From: Scilla litardierei
Taxonomy: Eukaryota > Streptophyta > Magnoliopsida > Asparagales > Asparagaceae
DNA length: 64,000 bases
Assembly: GCA_030789695.1 (NCBI GenBank)
Contig: CM061132.1
Span: 151,474,597 to 151,538,596, forward strand
Direction: 5' to 3'
Part shown: piece by piece, positions 11,401 through 23,400 of the stretch
Layout of the letters: the number at the start of each line of letters is the position of its first letter
Position numbering within the stretch: the stretch's first letter is position 1
The notes under the pieces: generated by a model
The model's database searches: none
Told to the model about the DNA's origin: nothing
The model's input: the letters and a program-made list of their open reading frames with translations, nothing else
Position numbers and translations under genes: made by a program

Positions 11401-14400
11401 TAATGTGGATGTGAGCAGTTTTGGAAATCCTGGATCAGCTGGTGGTGGTGGAACTCTCAGAAATTGTACATGTTCTCTTATTATTGGGTTTTCTAAAGTC
11501 TGGCTTTTGTTCTATCAATGAAGTTTAGTTACGCATGGTGATAGAGGGAATAAAGATGTGTAAACAGTGTGGTTATAATAGTATTGATGTTGAATGTGAT
11601 TCAGATATTGTAATGAGGTGGATAAGAGGATGCAAATGTTCAGTCTGGTATTTGTGGAAGTTTTGGGAACAACTTTCCGGTTTATTAGAAAGATTGGATT
11701 TTTCTATAAAGCACTTGTACACAGAGGGAAATAAGGTGGCTGATGCATTAGCTCGGCTTGATGTTATGAGAAGGAATAATTTATTTACTAGTAGTGCTCA
11801 GTTTCCTTGATTAATCAAAAGTTTGTATAGATTACATAAAATGGGTACATCTTATATTAGGCATGTTTAGATTGATGAGTCATATAGGCATGTTTAGTTT
11901 ATATTTTTAGTTGGTTTTGCTGGGGTTTTTAGTATTTCGGATGCTTGTGGTAATTTTTTGTGCTTTTTGTTTTTTGTTGAAGTATTGTGAACCACAAATG
12001 TCCTCTATGTTACCACAGTATTCCTTCGCAATAAGTGATGGTTATTAATAAATTTGGGACATGGCTGCTATGAGGATGGCTTCCGGCTCTTCGGTAAAAA
12101 AGTACAATAATATTTACACAATGTCATACATTTAGTGTTATTTTCATTGCATGGCCATACATAATGGTAGAGTATTCCTGACATGTATACTGTGATCCAT
12201 ATGAATCCTGACCTATAGAAACTGTTGACAGAGATTCTTAATCGGCTAGGTACCTTAGAAGCAGTTGTACATAAGAGTAGATCTGAGGTCTATAAGCTTA
12301 TAGACTGTATTATATCTAGAGAAAATTTTTCAGAAGAAATCAGCTGAGGGTTCACAACGAATATGACTTCCAGTCCTCCTAGACATCATAGGGAGATATC
12401 CCTTTTTGAGAGACGTGACCCAGATGAGAGTGTGATTAGGAGTATTAAGGTCCACACACGCGTTTGATGGCCAGCTAGATCCTAAGATTTTTATCGATTG
12501 AATGACCAACATTGAGCACTAGGATTATTGAATGACTAACATGGAGCGCACACACGTTTGATTAGGAGTTGTAAAGTGATTATTGACAGCGGGAGTTGCA
12601 TCTATGTTGTTTCGTTCACTCTCATTTCCCACATAGGATTGCAGCTAGTCCCCTACCTTAGTTCTTACAAGGTGTCGTTGGTGGATGCCTCATCCATTAG
12701 TATTACAGAAAGATTTCTTGTCCCAATTCAATTCACCTCATATAAGGTTAAGATGGTGTAATGTGCTACCAATGGATTTAGGACATATCATCTTGGGAAG
12801 ACTTTGGTTTTTTGAAATGGATGTTACGATTTTTGGTTGTTCGAATTCATGCTCGTCATGAAGGTAAGAAAATCTAACTGAATCCCATTCAACCCAAGAT
12901 AGCCGCTCTAGAGAAGAAGGAAAATGATGAATGGTAAAATCTTACATATCACAAGTCCAAAGGAGCTCGAAAGAGAAGTCACAAAGGACCCAACTGCATT
13001 CGCCTTAGTCGCGAGAGAAGTGAGTGATCCTTATCATGAAGAGATACTTGAAGAGATAACGTCAAACTTGAAGGAATTTTGTGATGGTTCCATGAGGACC
13101 TTTCAGATTGTCTATCGCCTATACGTGACATCATCACATTATAGACCGTCCTAAAAGCTACCCTTCCAAATTTGTTTCTTTACCGTTTGAATCCCACTAA
13201 GCATGCCGAGTTAAAGAGGCAAGTTGTCGAGCTGTTAGCTAAGAGATCTATCAGGAAAAGTTTGAGTCTATGTGATGTGTCGGCTCTCCTCACACACAAA
13301 TAGATGGATCATGGAGGATGTGTATGGATAGTCTTACAATTAATAAAATCACGGTTAAATATCGTTTTTCTATTCCTAGGCTGGGTGACATGCTTGTCAT
13401 GATGGTTGATGTCATCATATTTTCAAAAATTAAACTTAAGAGTGGGTACCATCAGATTCGAGTTTGTCCCAAAGATAAATCGAAAATAGCCTTCAAGACG
13501 AAGGATGGGTTGTATGAATGGATGGTTATGCCATTTGAACTATCTAATGCTCCTAGCACTTTCATGCTAGTTATGACTCATGTACTCAAACCATTCCTGA
13601 AAAAAATTTAGTTGTGTACTTTAATGACATCCTCATCTATAATCAATTGATGATGTAACATATAGACTATTTATAGCAAGTCTGTATCACTCTGAGAAGA
13701 GAGAGCCTTTACGTAAACTTAAAGAAGTGTTCCTTCATGACAGCTTGCGTCATCTTATGTTTTGTCGTCTCCTTTGATGGAGTTTGTGCAGATCCCCAGA
13801 AGGTCCATGCGATTGTAGAGTGGTCTGAACCCCGTAATATACACGAAGTTCGAAGCTTTAATGGTTTAGCTATATTTTACCATCGGTTTACAAAGGGATT
13901 TGGCACTATCATGTCTCCCATCATTGATTGTATGAAAAAGAGAGTTTTTATGGACTAAGTGTGCTGTTAAGACATTTGATATTAAGAGATGTATGACTGA
14001 AACATCTATTATGCAACTCTTAGATATCATGAAAGTATTTGAAGTCGCATGTGATACTTCATGTATAGGGATATGCGGAGCACTAAGCCAAGAAGGTCAT
14101 CTTATGACATATTTTTGTTAAAAACTATGTGATGCCATACTTAAATACTTCATCTATAACAAGGAGTTCTATATGGTAGTGCATGCATTACGATATTAGA
14201 TGCATTATCTTCTACTGCAAGAATTTGTCTTAGTCTCAAATTAGAAAGCCTTAAGATATCTCATTTCCCAGAAGAAACTAAATTCTAAACATGGTCGTTG
14301 GGTTAAATTTCTTTAAGAATACACATTTGTCTTTAATCATAAAGCAGAGATTGAGAATAAGATTGTACATTCATTCAGTCGCAGAGTCGCTCTATTGTCT

Positions 14401-17400
14401 ATAATGAGTGTTGAGGTTATTGGGTTTGAGAGGATCAAGACTACACATCATGTCCTGATTTTAACAAGAACTATAGCATCCTTCAGGATGAGTTAGTTCG
14501 CGAGTGAGATATTTACTGTTGGATGGGTATCTATTCAGGGTCACTGAGTTATGTATCTCATGTACATTTGTAAGAGATTTCATTATTTGAGAGATTCATG
14601 CTAGGGGTTATCAGGACATTTTGGGCATGACAAAACGATAAAAGCAGTAAAGAGTCAGCCTAGCCTCAAGAGAGATGTTGCTAGACTTGCCAAGCAATGT
14701 TGTATTTATCAATTGGCTAACCATCAAAAGCAATACATTGGACTTTATGCATAATTACCCGTACCTGATTGTCCATAACAGGATGTTAGTATGGATTTGT
14801 TTTTAGAACTCACGCGCACACCTAATAAACACAACCCCATCTTTGTTGTAGTGGCCTGATTTCATAAATGGCACATTTTATCTTATGTTCCAAAACCTCT
14901 GATGAATCTCACATTGCTAGGCTGTATTTCGACGAGGTTATACAATTACATGGTCTTCCTAAACAATTGTTTAAGATATGTACACGAAATTCATGAGTTA
15001 CTTTTGGAAACCCTATGGTATATGATGGGCACCAAGCTAAAATTCTTCACTACTTACCACCCTCGGACCGATGAAACTGAGGCAGTAAACCGGAGTTTAG
15101 GAAATCTCCTTTGATGTTAGTGGGTGAGAATCCTAAGAATTAGTATCTGATGTTACCAACCTTCGAGTTTGCATATAATAGTTTAGTGAATAGGTTTATT
15201 GGCATGTGTCCATCTGAAGTCGTTTAACGGTATAAACCTAGGAAGACTAGATCACATTTCCATTCCGTATCAGTATAGGGTGTCAGAGTCAGCTGAATTG
15301 TTTGCACAACACATTTATGATTTGCATAAATAGATCAGTAGGAGGATTTATTCTAGCAATGAATGATATGAAGCTATTGCAGATACACATAGACGTTTTA
15401 AAGAATTTAATGCATGCGACAATGTAGTGATCCGAATTAGACCCGAGAGGGTTTCTTCTGAATCTTAAAGAAACTGCAAGCTCGCAGTGCTGGCCCATTC
15501 AAAATCCTGAGAAATATTGGTTCTAATGCATGTGTTTTAGACCTTTGCGCAGATTGTGATTTAAGCTCAACTTTTAATATTGAAGATTTAGTGACTTGTA
15601 AGGGTCTAGCAGCAACACCCATAAATCCTTTCTTTGAGCCTTTACATGATGAGATGACCGTCCCTATAATACAATCACTGGTAAAATTACCATCTCTATC
15701 TATTTACAAGGAGCAGATTAACCGCATCTTAGATGAACATGTAATATCAACGAGAAAAGGTAGTTATATGTGCTACTTGGTTAGTTGGAAGGGCATCAGA
15801 TTCAGATAGTACTTGGATATACAGAGCAGAGCTACATAAAATAGATATAGATTTACTTAAGCATTATTACAGATACCCGGCTTTATACTTGCCGGGGCCA
15901 AGTTCTTTCCACCCATGGAGAGTTGATGTGGACATCTAAGTGTACACACGCAGACAAAGACGTGTGACTCAACCTAGTTTACTATGGCTGTGTTTGAGCC
16001 TAGGTGGTGCCACTTGTTAGGCCTACTTTTATGTAGTTATTTTCTTTTTTATTATGTAATAAATTATGTCCCACATTGATTGGGAGGAGTGGATGGTCTC
16101 AGTTATAAGCCTAAAAAATATCCCAAAACTAGTTTTATTAATCAATGAAAAGTTTAAGTGATTAAGCCCCAAAACCTGCAAAAGGTATATGTTGATAGAA
16201 GTCAACTCCTTGGTGATAAGCTGATGCGATCCGGGTCTACACCAAGCGGAGCGGCGCGCACCCACGTGGGTGACTTACCCTTTTGCTCATTGGCGAGTTG
16301 TGTGTTTAGCAATTTGATCCTTTTGCTCATTAGTCGAGTTGTGTGTTTAGCCATTAGAGGGCTTATTAGTCTTTTACTTATTTTCATGTTTAGGAGGGAT
16401 TAAAAGCCTACGAGCCGGCCCTAGTTTATTTTTATCGAAGAACGATCATTTGAGAGTAGTTTCTTGTTATGGATTTGTGGGATTAGGCTTGATCCATCAA
16501 TTCAAGCTAGGGAGAGATCCACTCCAGAAGGGATCGCCTATCTTAATATCAATTTCTATTGTCCAAATCAAATTTCTTTTCTTTCTTTCCACTAAAAATC
16601 GGAACTTTTGCTACGATTAACCCAAATCGTATCAATTTGGTATCGGAGCACTCGATTCTATGGCGAGCACACGAGCGACTGCGACGAAAACTCTGGAGGA
16701 GCGACTGGATGCGGAGATCTCAGGGTTGCGGAAGGAGATGACGGATATGAAGGAAGAGATCAAGGCAGATCTGAGCGCAACCATGGATGAGAAGATAAAT
16801 CGGATGTCGGAGCGATACTCGCGCGAGATGAAGGAGGGGTTTGCCGAGATGGCGAAGATATTTCAGCAGCAATTTTTTCAGCGAGATCCGGATCCGAAAT
16901 CGTCCGGATCTTCAGATCTGATCTCGCGAACAAACTCGGAAAACGGTGATGGCGGAAGGCAAGCCCTAGCCCTAGGGTTTGAAGGAGGGACTTCCCCTTC
17001 ATGGGAGGACGCCACGGGACGAAGGGAGGACGGGCGGGCCCACCAGGGGCCCGCCGGTGATCGGCCGCCCCCAACTGGGGGCGGTGAAGGCGGGCGGCCC
17101 CGAAACGGGGCCGCCGGAGGTCAACCGCCCCCTTTTGGGGGCGGCGAACAACAGCGGGCCCACCTGGGGCCCGCTGGGGGTTTTCCGCCCCCCATGGGGG
17201 GCTGCGGAGGATGGCGCCCCCAATCTGGGGCGCGGGAGGGATTCCGCCCCCGGCGGGGGCGGAAATGGCAGGCGGGCCCACCTGGGGCCCGCAGATGGAG
17301 ATCCGCCCCCCATGGGGGGCGGAGGAGGGTGGCAGACCCACTTGGGGTCCACAGGAGGTGGGCGGACCCTGTGGGGGGCGGCAAGGATGGACGGGCCCAT

Positions 17401-20400
17401 CTGGGGCCTGCAGGAGAATTTCCCCCTCCTTTTGGGGGAGTCGGAGAGGGGTGGCTACGTGGGGGACCCCGGCGGAAGCATATTGATGTGTGGGATGATG
17501 TGGGCGGACTCGCCAACGAGAGGGCCAGGGGAGATGAAGGACGGTGGAGAGCAGAGGAGCATCCTTACCAGAGGCGTCAAGTAACCAACGGGGAATGGCC
17601 ACCACGAGGTGACACCAATCCAGAGACGAGGATGAGGAAGTTGAAGGCACCGCTGTTCGATGGGAAGGACCCCGATGGGTGGATTTACCAGATAGAGAGG
17701 TATTTTGATGTCACAGGCTTCACGGAGGCGGAGAGACTGAGGGTGGTAGCATTGAGCTTCGAGGGTGAGGCTCTTGGGTGGTACATGTGGACCCAGAAGC
17801 ATAGGCCGATACGGACGTGGAGGGAGCTGACAGAGTGCCTCATGGAGAGGTTTCAGGAGACCCACGTGGGAGGGCTGTTTGAGCAGTTGTACACCTTGCG
17901 ACAGGATGGGACCGTGAGGAACTATATCACGAAGTTCGAGACACTCGCGAGCCGAGTGGATGGTGTGTCTGCGGAATCGCTGGAGGGGAATTTTTTGAAG
18001 GGGCTGAAGCCAGCCGTGAGAGCGGAGCTGGGAGTACATGACCCTCAGGGGCCAGCAGCCATGATGCGAGTGGCTAGGAGAGTGGAGGATAGGTTGGCTG
18101 AAGAGAGAAAGTCTAGGGGGTCCGGGGGCGGATCGACATACCGCAGTCCAGCACCTACTGAGACAACTCAGACCACTGTGGGGGCACCAGCGACGGCAAG
18201 GGGGATGCGACGGAGACGCGGTCGGGAGGGCAGACTCGCCGCATGACAGAAGCCGAGATGAGGGAGCGGAGGGCCAAGGGCCTTTGCTTCAAGTGTGACG
18301 AGAGGTTCACACCAGGACATCGTTGCATAGGGAGGGCCATTCAGCTGGAGGTGGCCGCAGAGGAGGATCTTGTGGTGATGCTTGACGGAGGTGGGGACGA
18401 GGCAGAGCCGCGCCCACACTTAGATTAGAGAAGATGGACACCTTCATCAGACTGCAACCTTGAGGACAAGGTTCATTTTTTGTGTGGGAGTAATGATGCG
18501 ATCCGGGTCTACACCAAGCGGAGCGGCGCTCACCCACGGGGGTGACTTACCCTTTTGCTCATTGGCGAGTTGTGTGTTTAGCAATTTGATCCTTTTGCTC
18601 ATTAGTCGAGTTGTGTGTTTAGCCATTAGAGGGCTTATTAGTCTTTTACTTATTTTCATGTTTAGGAGGGGTTAAAAGCCTACGAGCCGGCCCTAGTTTA
18701 TTTTTATCGAAGAACGATCATTTGAGAGTAGTTTCTTGTTAAGGATTTGGGGGATTAGGCTTGATCCATCAATTCAAGCTAGGGAGAGATCCACTCCAGA
18801 AGTGATCGTCTATCTTAATATCAATTTCTATTGTCCAAATCAAATTTCTTTTCTTTCTTTCCACTAAAAATCGGAACTTTTGCTACGATTAACCCAAATC
18901 GTATCATAAGCCTAGACATCCTAGATTACTTTGTTCTTCCCTAAAATCTTTCTCAAATTTTCCCAAATCTTTCTGGTTCTTCGTCAGGACTCCCTAATCT
19001 TCTAATGGTTCTATTGTGGGTCATAGTTCAAGCCTGAAACTGTCAATTTTTTGCATCAAATTCTATAATATACATCTGAAGATTTCTTGTCTATACTTAA
19101 CTAATTACTGCTGGTATTTTGTTACTTGTCTCTTCCATCATTTCATTTCTTCCCAATACTATTAACTAGTTTCTTATACATGCATAAAGTCCATTTGATA
19201 CTTCTAGTGGTTCTAATTCTAAGCTACCCAATATGTAATATGTATCTATATTTTAGATGACAGTATCTTCAAGACATGTGAAATCTGATTTTTTTCCTCT
19301 CCTTATGCAGGTAGAGCTGGTTATCCTTCCTCGTTCAATTGTCAATGATAACCCACAACAAGAACAAAATCAGCCACCCCCTCCACCCCCTCCACCCCCT
19401 CCACAAGACTCCACTGAGGATCAAAATGAGGAAGAACAGGTGGGATGAAAATGGTCATGTGTTCTCTGTGCTTTTGGATTTGTTTTAAATAGAAACATTT
19501 CTACATTTTGTTATTCCGTTTTCTGACCCCTAAACCTACCCACGATGAAGCTAAAAATCTATCTATTATCAGGAGGATGATGACCAGGATGACCAGGAAA
19601 ATGAACAACAAGAGCCTCAATTACCTGAGGAGTTTATCTTTGATGCTGAAGGTGGTCTTGTAGATGAAAAACTCCTCTTCTTTGCGCAACAAGCACAGAG
19701 GCGGCGAGGGAAAGCAGGCCGTGCCAAGAATGTAATATTTTCAGAGGATAGAGGCCGATATATAAAGCCTATGATTCCGAAGGTCTGCTCTTGTTTTCCA
19801 TAGTCTTGATAATATTTTTCAATATGTATGTTATCCTTTTATCCGGATAGGTGTACTGGGAAATTCCTAGCTGTAGCGTTGAGTATGATGCTACTGATTG
19901 ATCTAATGCACTCGATATCATTTGATTTATGATAGCTGTTTTCTACTTGCTTCTTGGTCCTGGACATGATTTACTCTTCAATGCAGGGCCCTGTAAAAAG
20001 ACTAGCGGTTGATGCAACACTCAGAGCAGCTGCACCTTATCAAAAGCTGCGAAGGGAAAAGGATATTCAGAAGACTAAAAAAGTATTTGTAGAAAAAACT
20101 GATATGAGAGCAAAACGAATGGCACGGAAAGCAGGTGCCCTGGTACGTGAATACAATTAATTGACGAATAATAACCTGCAATATGTTTCCTTTCTCCTTT
20201 TGTTTTACGATGTAATTGATCACCACAATATCGAATTCCCTTGCCAATCATTTCTATTCATTTAATGGCATCACGACAATTATGCAGGGCCACCAATATC
20301 AGCCCTTAGTAATATAGAATATACTTTTCTTTGTTTAATATTTGGTTTTCAATTTCTTTTATGGCAGGTAATCTTTGTGGTTGATGCTAGTGGTAGTATG

Positions 20401-23400
20401 GCATTAAACCGTATGCAAAATGCTAAAGGTGCAGCATTAAAATTGCTAGCAGAAAGCTATACAAGCAGAGACCAGGTTATTAATGTCTCTATTCAGATGC
20501 ATTTACGGTCTACACAAATACACATTAAAGTTTTGTTTTTCCAGTTGGGTTCAGCATATTGCATATGTTTACCATACAATTGGATTTGGCATAGTGCATT
20601 GGTGATACTCAGAAGAAAGTTTGATTTACCCTTTCATCTACAAATTTTATTTTTGCATACCTTGGCAAACGATCTCCTAGTATTCTACATCTAATGCATG
20701 CTACAATTTTAGAGATTCAGTTGCTGCAAGATTGTAGCTTTCTATTGTATAACTGTAGGTTCTGTTTCTTGATTAAGTAGTACATCTTGCTAGGAACTAT
20801 GCTGTGTTTCTTGATTAAGTAGTACATCTCAACACCCTCTACCATCTCTTTCTATCATTTCTTAAAAAGCCAAGGTGGCGTAATACTGTATACGGTTTGT
20901 ATGATTTTATGTGGCAGCTCTGTATGTTTCTTACTTTATTGGTTAACTGATAATTCTGATGTTGCACTCTTCTTATGTGTGTTTTTTAAATTTCATTAGC
21001 ATATCTACAATTTTATTTGTTGGATTGATGAGAAACCTTCATGGCAAGTTTATGGTTAATGTAGGAGTCATTTCGAAAGACGATGTTCAGTAGAGCATCT
21101 TCCTTATCACTTGTTAGGCTGCACTATCTAGAAGTTTTGACAAAAATATGCAATTTCTCTTTTATTAGGTATCTATCATCCCTTTCCGGGGAGACTCTGC
21201 AGAAGTTTTACTTCCTCCGTCAAGGTCAATTGCCATGGCTAGGAAACGTCTGGAGAGACTCCCATGTGGTGGCGGTTCACCATTAGCTCATGGTCTTAGC
21301 ACGGTCAGATTTATTATTTATCCGATAAAATCTATTTTTTCTTTTTGGTTATATTTTTCTAAAATTTCTTTCCTAATTGTGCATATTTTCCTTTTGTTTA
21401 GGCTGTTAGAGTTGGGCTTAATGCGGAGAAGAGTGGAGATGTTGGTCGTATCATGATTGTTGCAATTACTGATGGAAGGGCGAACATCTCACTGAAGCGA
21501 TCAACGGATCCTGAAGCTGCTGCTGCTACTGATGTTCCTAAGCCTTCTTCCCAAGAATTGAAGGTCGGTCAATCCAGATACCAAGAGCACTTATTAGAAT
21601 CATATACATAGCTAACGAGGGATTATCAGCACACGCTTATACAATTTCCAACATTCTTTAGAAAATTACAGGCAGCATGCCCACGTCAAGATTATATATC
21701 ATATATCTAGCTACACTTGGTCTCATGCAAAGATGTGGAATATATTTCCGGGGTTTTATCCTAAATATGAGAATCTTTCCCGTCATATTATTGCCTTGAC
21801 AAAGTTGTTACAACTTACAAGTGACCTCTTTGCTTCTTTATTTAACATATACATATCTATTTATAGTTTCAAAATGCTAAAACAATCCCAGTGTCTATCA
21901 AAGTTTGATGAAGTTTTAATCTGGCTTCGTTGTTTTGCACCTGTAACATTAGTTGTGTGAAGGCCATACCAGTCTGTAGGATTGTTAGTCATCAACTTTT
22001 ACTTCATGTATAAAGAAATGGGCCACTTTTATAGGTTGGATGCAAAACCCTTCTACCTTTGCTCAAATTTATTATGGAGTGAGCATATTATATTTTTGAA
22101 AGTAGAAGTATATAGTTACATTGTTTGTAGGATTATGTGTTAGTCACGTGTGTAGGTTAATAACCAAAGAGTTGTTAAATCTCTTGGAAGCATGTCTATC
22201 TACTTTATAGAGGAGACCATGTGTCCAAAAACCTGAAAGGCTGCAACATTGATTCAAGGTAGAGTATTTTTACTCAGTTTATATCTTGTATGATAGAAGC
22301 TGCTGGTTCAGAAGAATCTGGACCATGTGATATGGGACCCTATACATGTCTGGAGTGTTGGTGCACCGTTCTGCTCATAATCTCAACAGTTTATGATGTG
22401 GTTCATGCCCACTTTTTGTTGGAAATGCATTGTAGGGTTGGAGTTGACGGACGAGGGTTTTCACTAAGATCAAAACGATTTTAATACCATAAAATTCAGA
22501 ACCGTTTGGTTGGGGGGGGGGGGGTTTCCGTGCTGTCCAAGATGTTAAAAAACTTATAGTAACATAAACTTGAACACAAATTGTTCTCTTTAGGGATATT
22601 TTTTTCGTTATAATTTCACCTGTAATAGGAATAAGCTCCATGCTAAGAGTTCCATATATGCAAGCCACTTGTTAAAGCGAAAGCGTGTAAAATCAGGCAC
22701 TAGTGTTCTGAAACATGTATACATAAATTTCTACTTATTTTTTCTGCATGTAGTAATAGGAAACTATCATACATAAGTTTGATTTTGCAGAGCGTAAACT
22801 GTTTTCGTCTAGTGTATATTTGCATGATTAGTAAATCGAGCTGATCTTAACCCCTTTCGTTGTCGGTGTGCAATTGCCATTCTTTGTGTTATTACGTGAA
22901 GAAAATTCTTCCCGGATCTTGTGTTAATTTGGAAGAAATGACATCTTCTGAGAAGAGGTCGTCGAATTTGTACGTCATTCTTACAAGTATATGTTTGGTG
23001 ATTACATTTTGGATAGCAGATTAAGGCATGCTACCTTAATTTTCATCATGGATGCACTCGTTGTAATTGCTTGATCAATTTGAAGCATGAAGCAAAAGAA
23101 TCAAATCAAGAGTATGAAAGTATTATTCATGTTTCTCAAACGTGATGTACACTTGTATCTGCTTGTGTCTTCATCATCATATTTGTGTGAATTGTACAAG
23201 CCATATCCATCACAAGCCATCTTTTGCATGGTGAAATCATTAAATGTATGCTTCTGACGCTCATTTTCATTCTTTGGTCTTCAAGGATGAAATCTTAGAT
23301 GTTGCCGGAAAGATATACAAGGCAGGGATGTCACTCCTGGTTATAGATACCGAAAACAAGTTTGTATCTACTGGGTTTGCAAAAGAGATTGCTAGGGTGG

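Larger units (their letters stand above)
16222..18906 (+). mobile_element. gag-only LTR retrotransposon (TR-GAG type), 2685 bp
   Basis: Two 413 bp LTRs (16222-16634 and 18494-18906) differ at about 7 positions by eye. A perfect 5 bp duplication, TAAGC, flanks it. The PBS is TGGTATCGGAGC at 16638-16649. The 1.86 kb interior has a full gag frame and a zinc-knuckle frame, but no protease, RT or integrase. The last bases before the 3' LTR still encode the pol tail ([13 protein letters not shown]), so it arose by an internal deletion joining the gag end to the pol end. Its LTR ends, gag and PPT region resemble the pol-bearing element at 27687-34153, the likely type of helper. LTR identity near 98% makes it much younger than its host element. 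Confidence 0.9.
9603..18986 (+). mobile_element. degraded Ty3/gypsy chromodomain element, with LINE and TR-GAG insertions
   Basis: The 5' LTR is 9603-10021 (TGATGG...TTACA), followed by a PBS-like TGGTATTAGAGC at 10024-10035. The 3' LTR begins at 15924, is split at 16221 by another LTR element, and resumes at 18912-18986. A perfect 5 bp target duplication, GGACT, flanks it at 9598-9602 and 18987-18991. The internal part holds relics of gag (from about 12200), protease, RT, RNase H, integrase and a C-terminal chromodomain, in the same order and clearly homologous to the element at 36841-44351. Dozens of stops and shifts make it one of the oldest gypsy copies here. It is in sense orientation within chlD. 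Confidence 0.9.
15924..18986 (+). repeat. 3' LTR of degraded gypsy element, split by TR-GAG insertion
   Basis: LTR sequence occupies 15924-16221 and 18912-18986. The split carries the 5 bp duplication TAAGC (16217-16221 and 18907-18911) belonging to the inserted element. Confidence 0.85.
7009..19310 (+). other. 12.3 kb chlD intron expanded by nested transposable elements
   Basis: The donor is GTTGAG after AAAGCT and the acceptor is ATGCAG before GTAGAG; the coding frame reads straight across (KKAV to ELVILPR). The intron holds a TRIM-like element, a gypsy element, a LINE fragment and a gag-only LTR element. About 10.7 kb of 12.3 kb is recognisable TE. Bases 7009-7566 and 8838-9597 show no gene; 7280-7440 has palindromic GACACACGTGTCAGACAC-type sequence that may be a degraded MITE. 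The longer elements are in sense orientation with chlD. Confidence 0.9.

Noticed and set aside
11258..11810. Host RNase H-like gene
   Set aside because: Bracketed by 19 bp target duplications, broken by stop and frameshift, and lacking introns or a start; a LINE fragment fits better.
17033..17439. CRISPR-like array
   Set aside because: Plant retrotransposon context; units are palindromes without constant repeats and unique spacers, and no cas genes occur.
16760..17650. Long minus-strand frame (296 codons) and other overlapping frames
   Set aside because: Self-complementary GC-rich repeats open all frames here; the plus-strand frame carries the gag core and fits the element structure.
20377..20694. 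Single 105-codon gene
   Set aside because: Its first part is a chlD exon ending at 20475; the rest is intron read-through.
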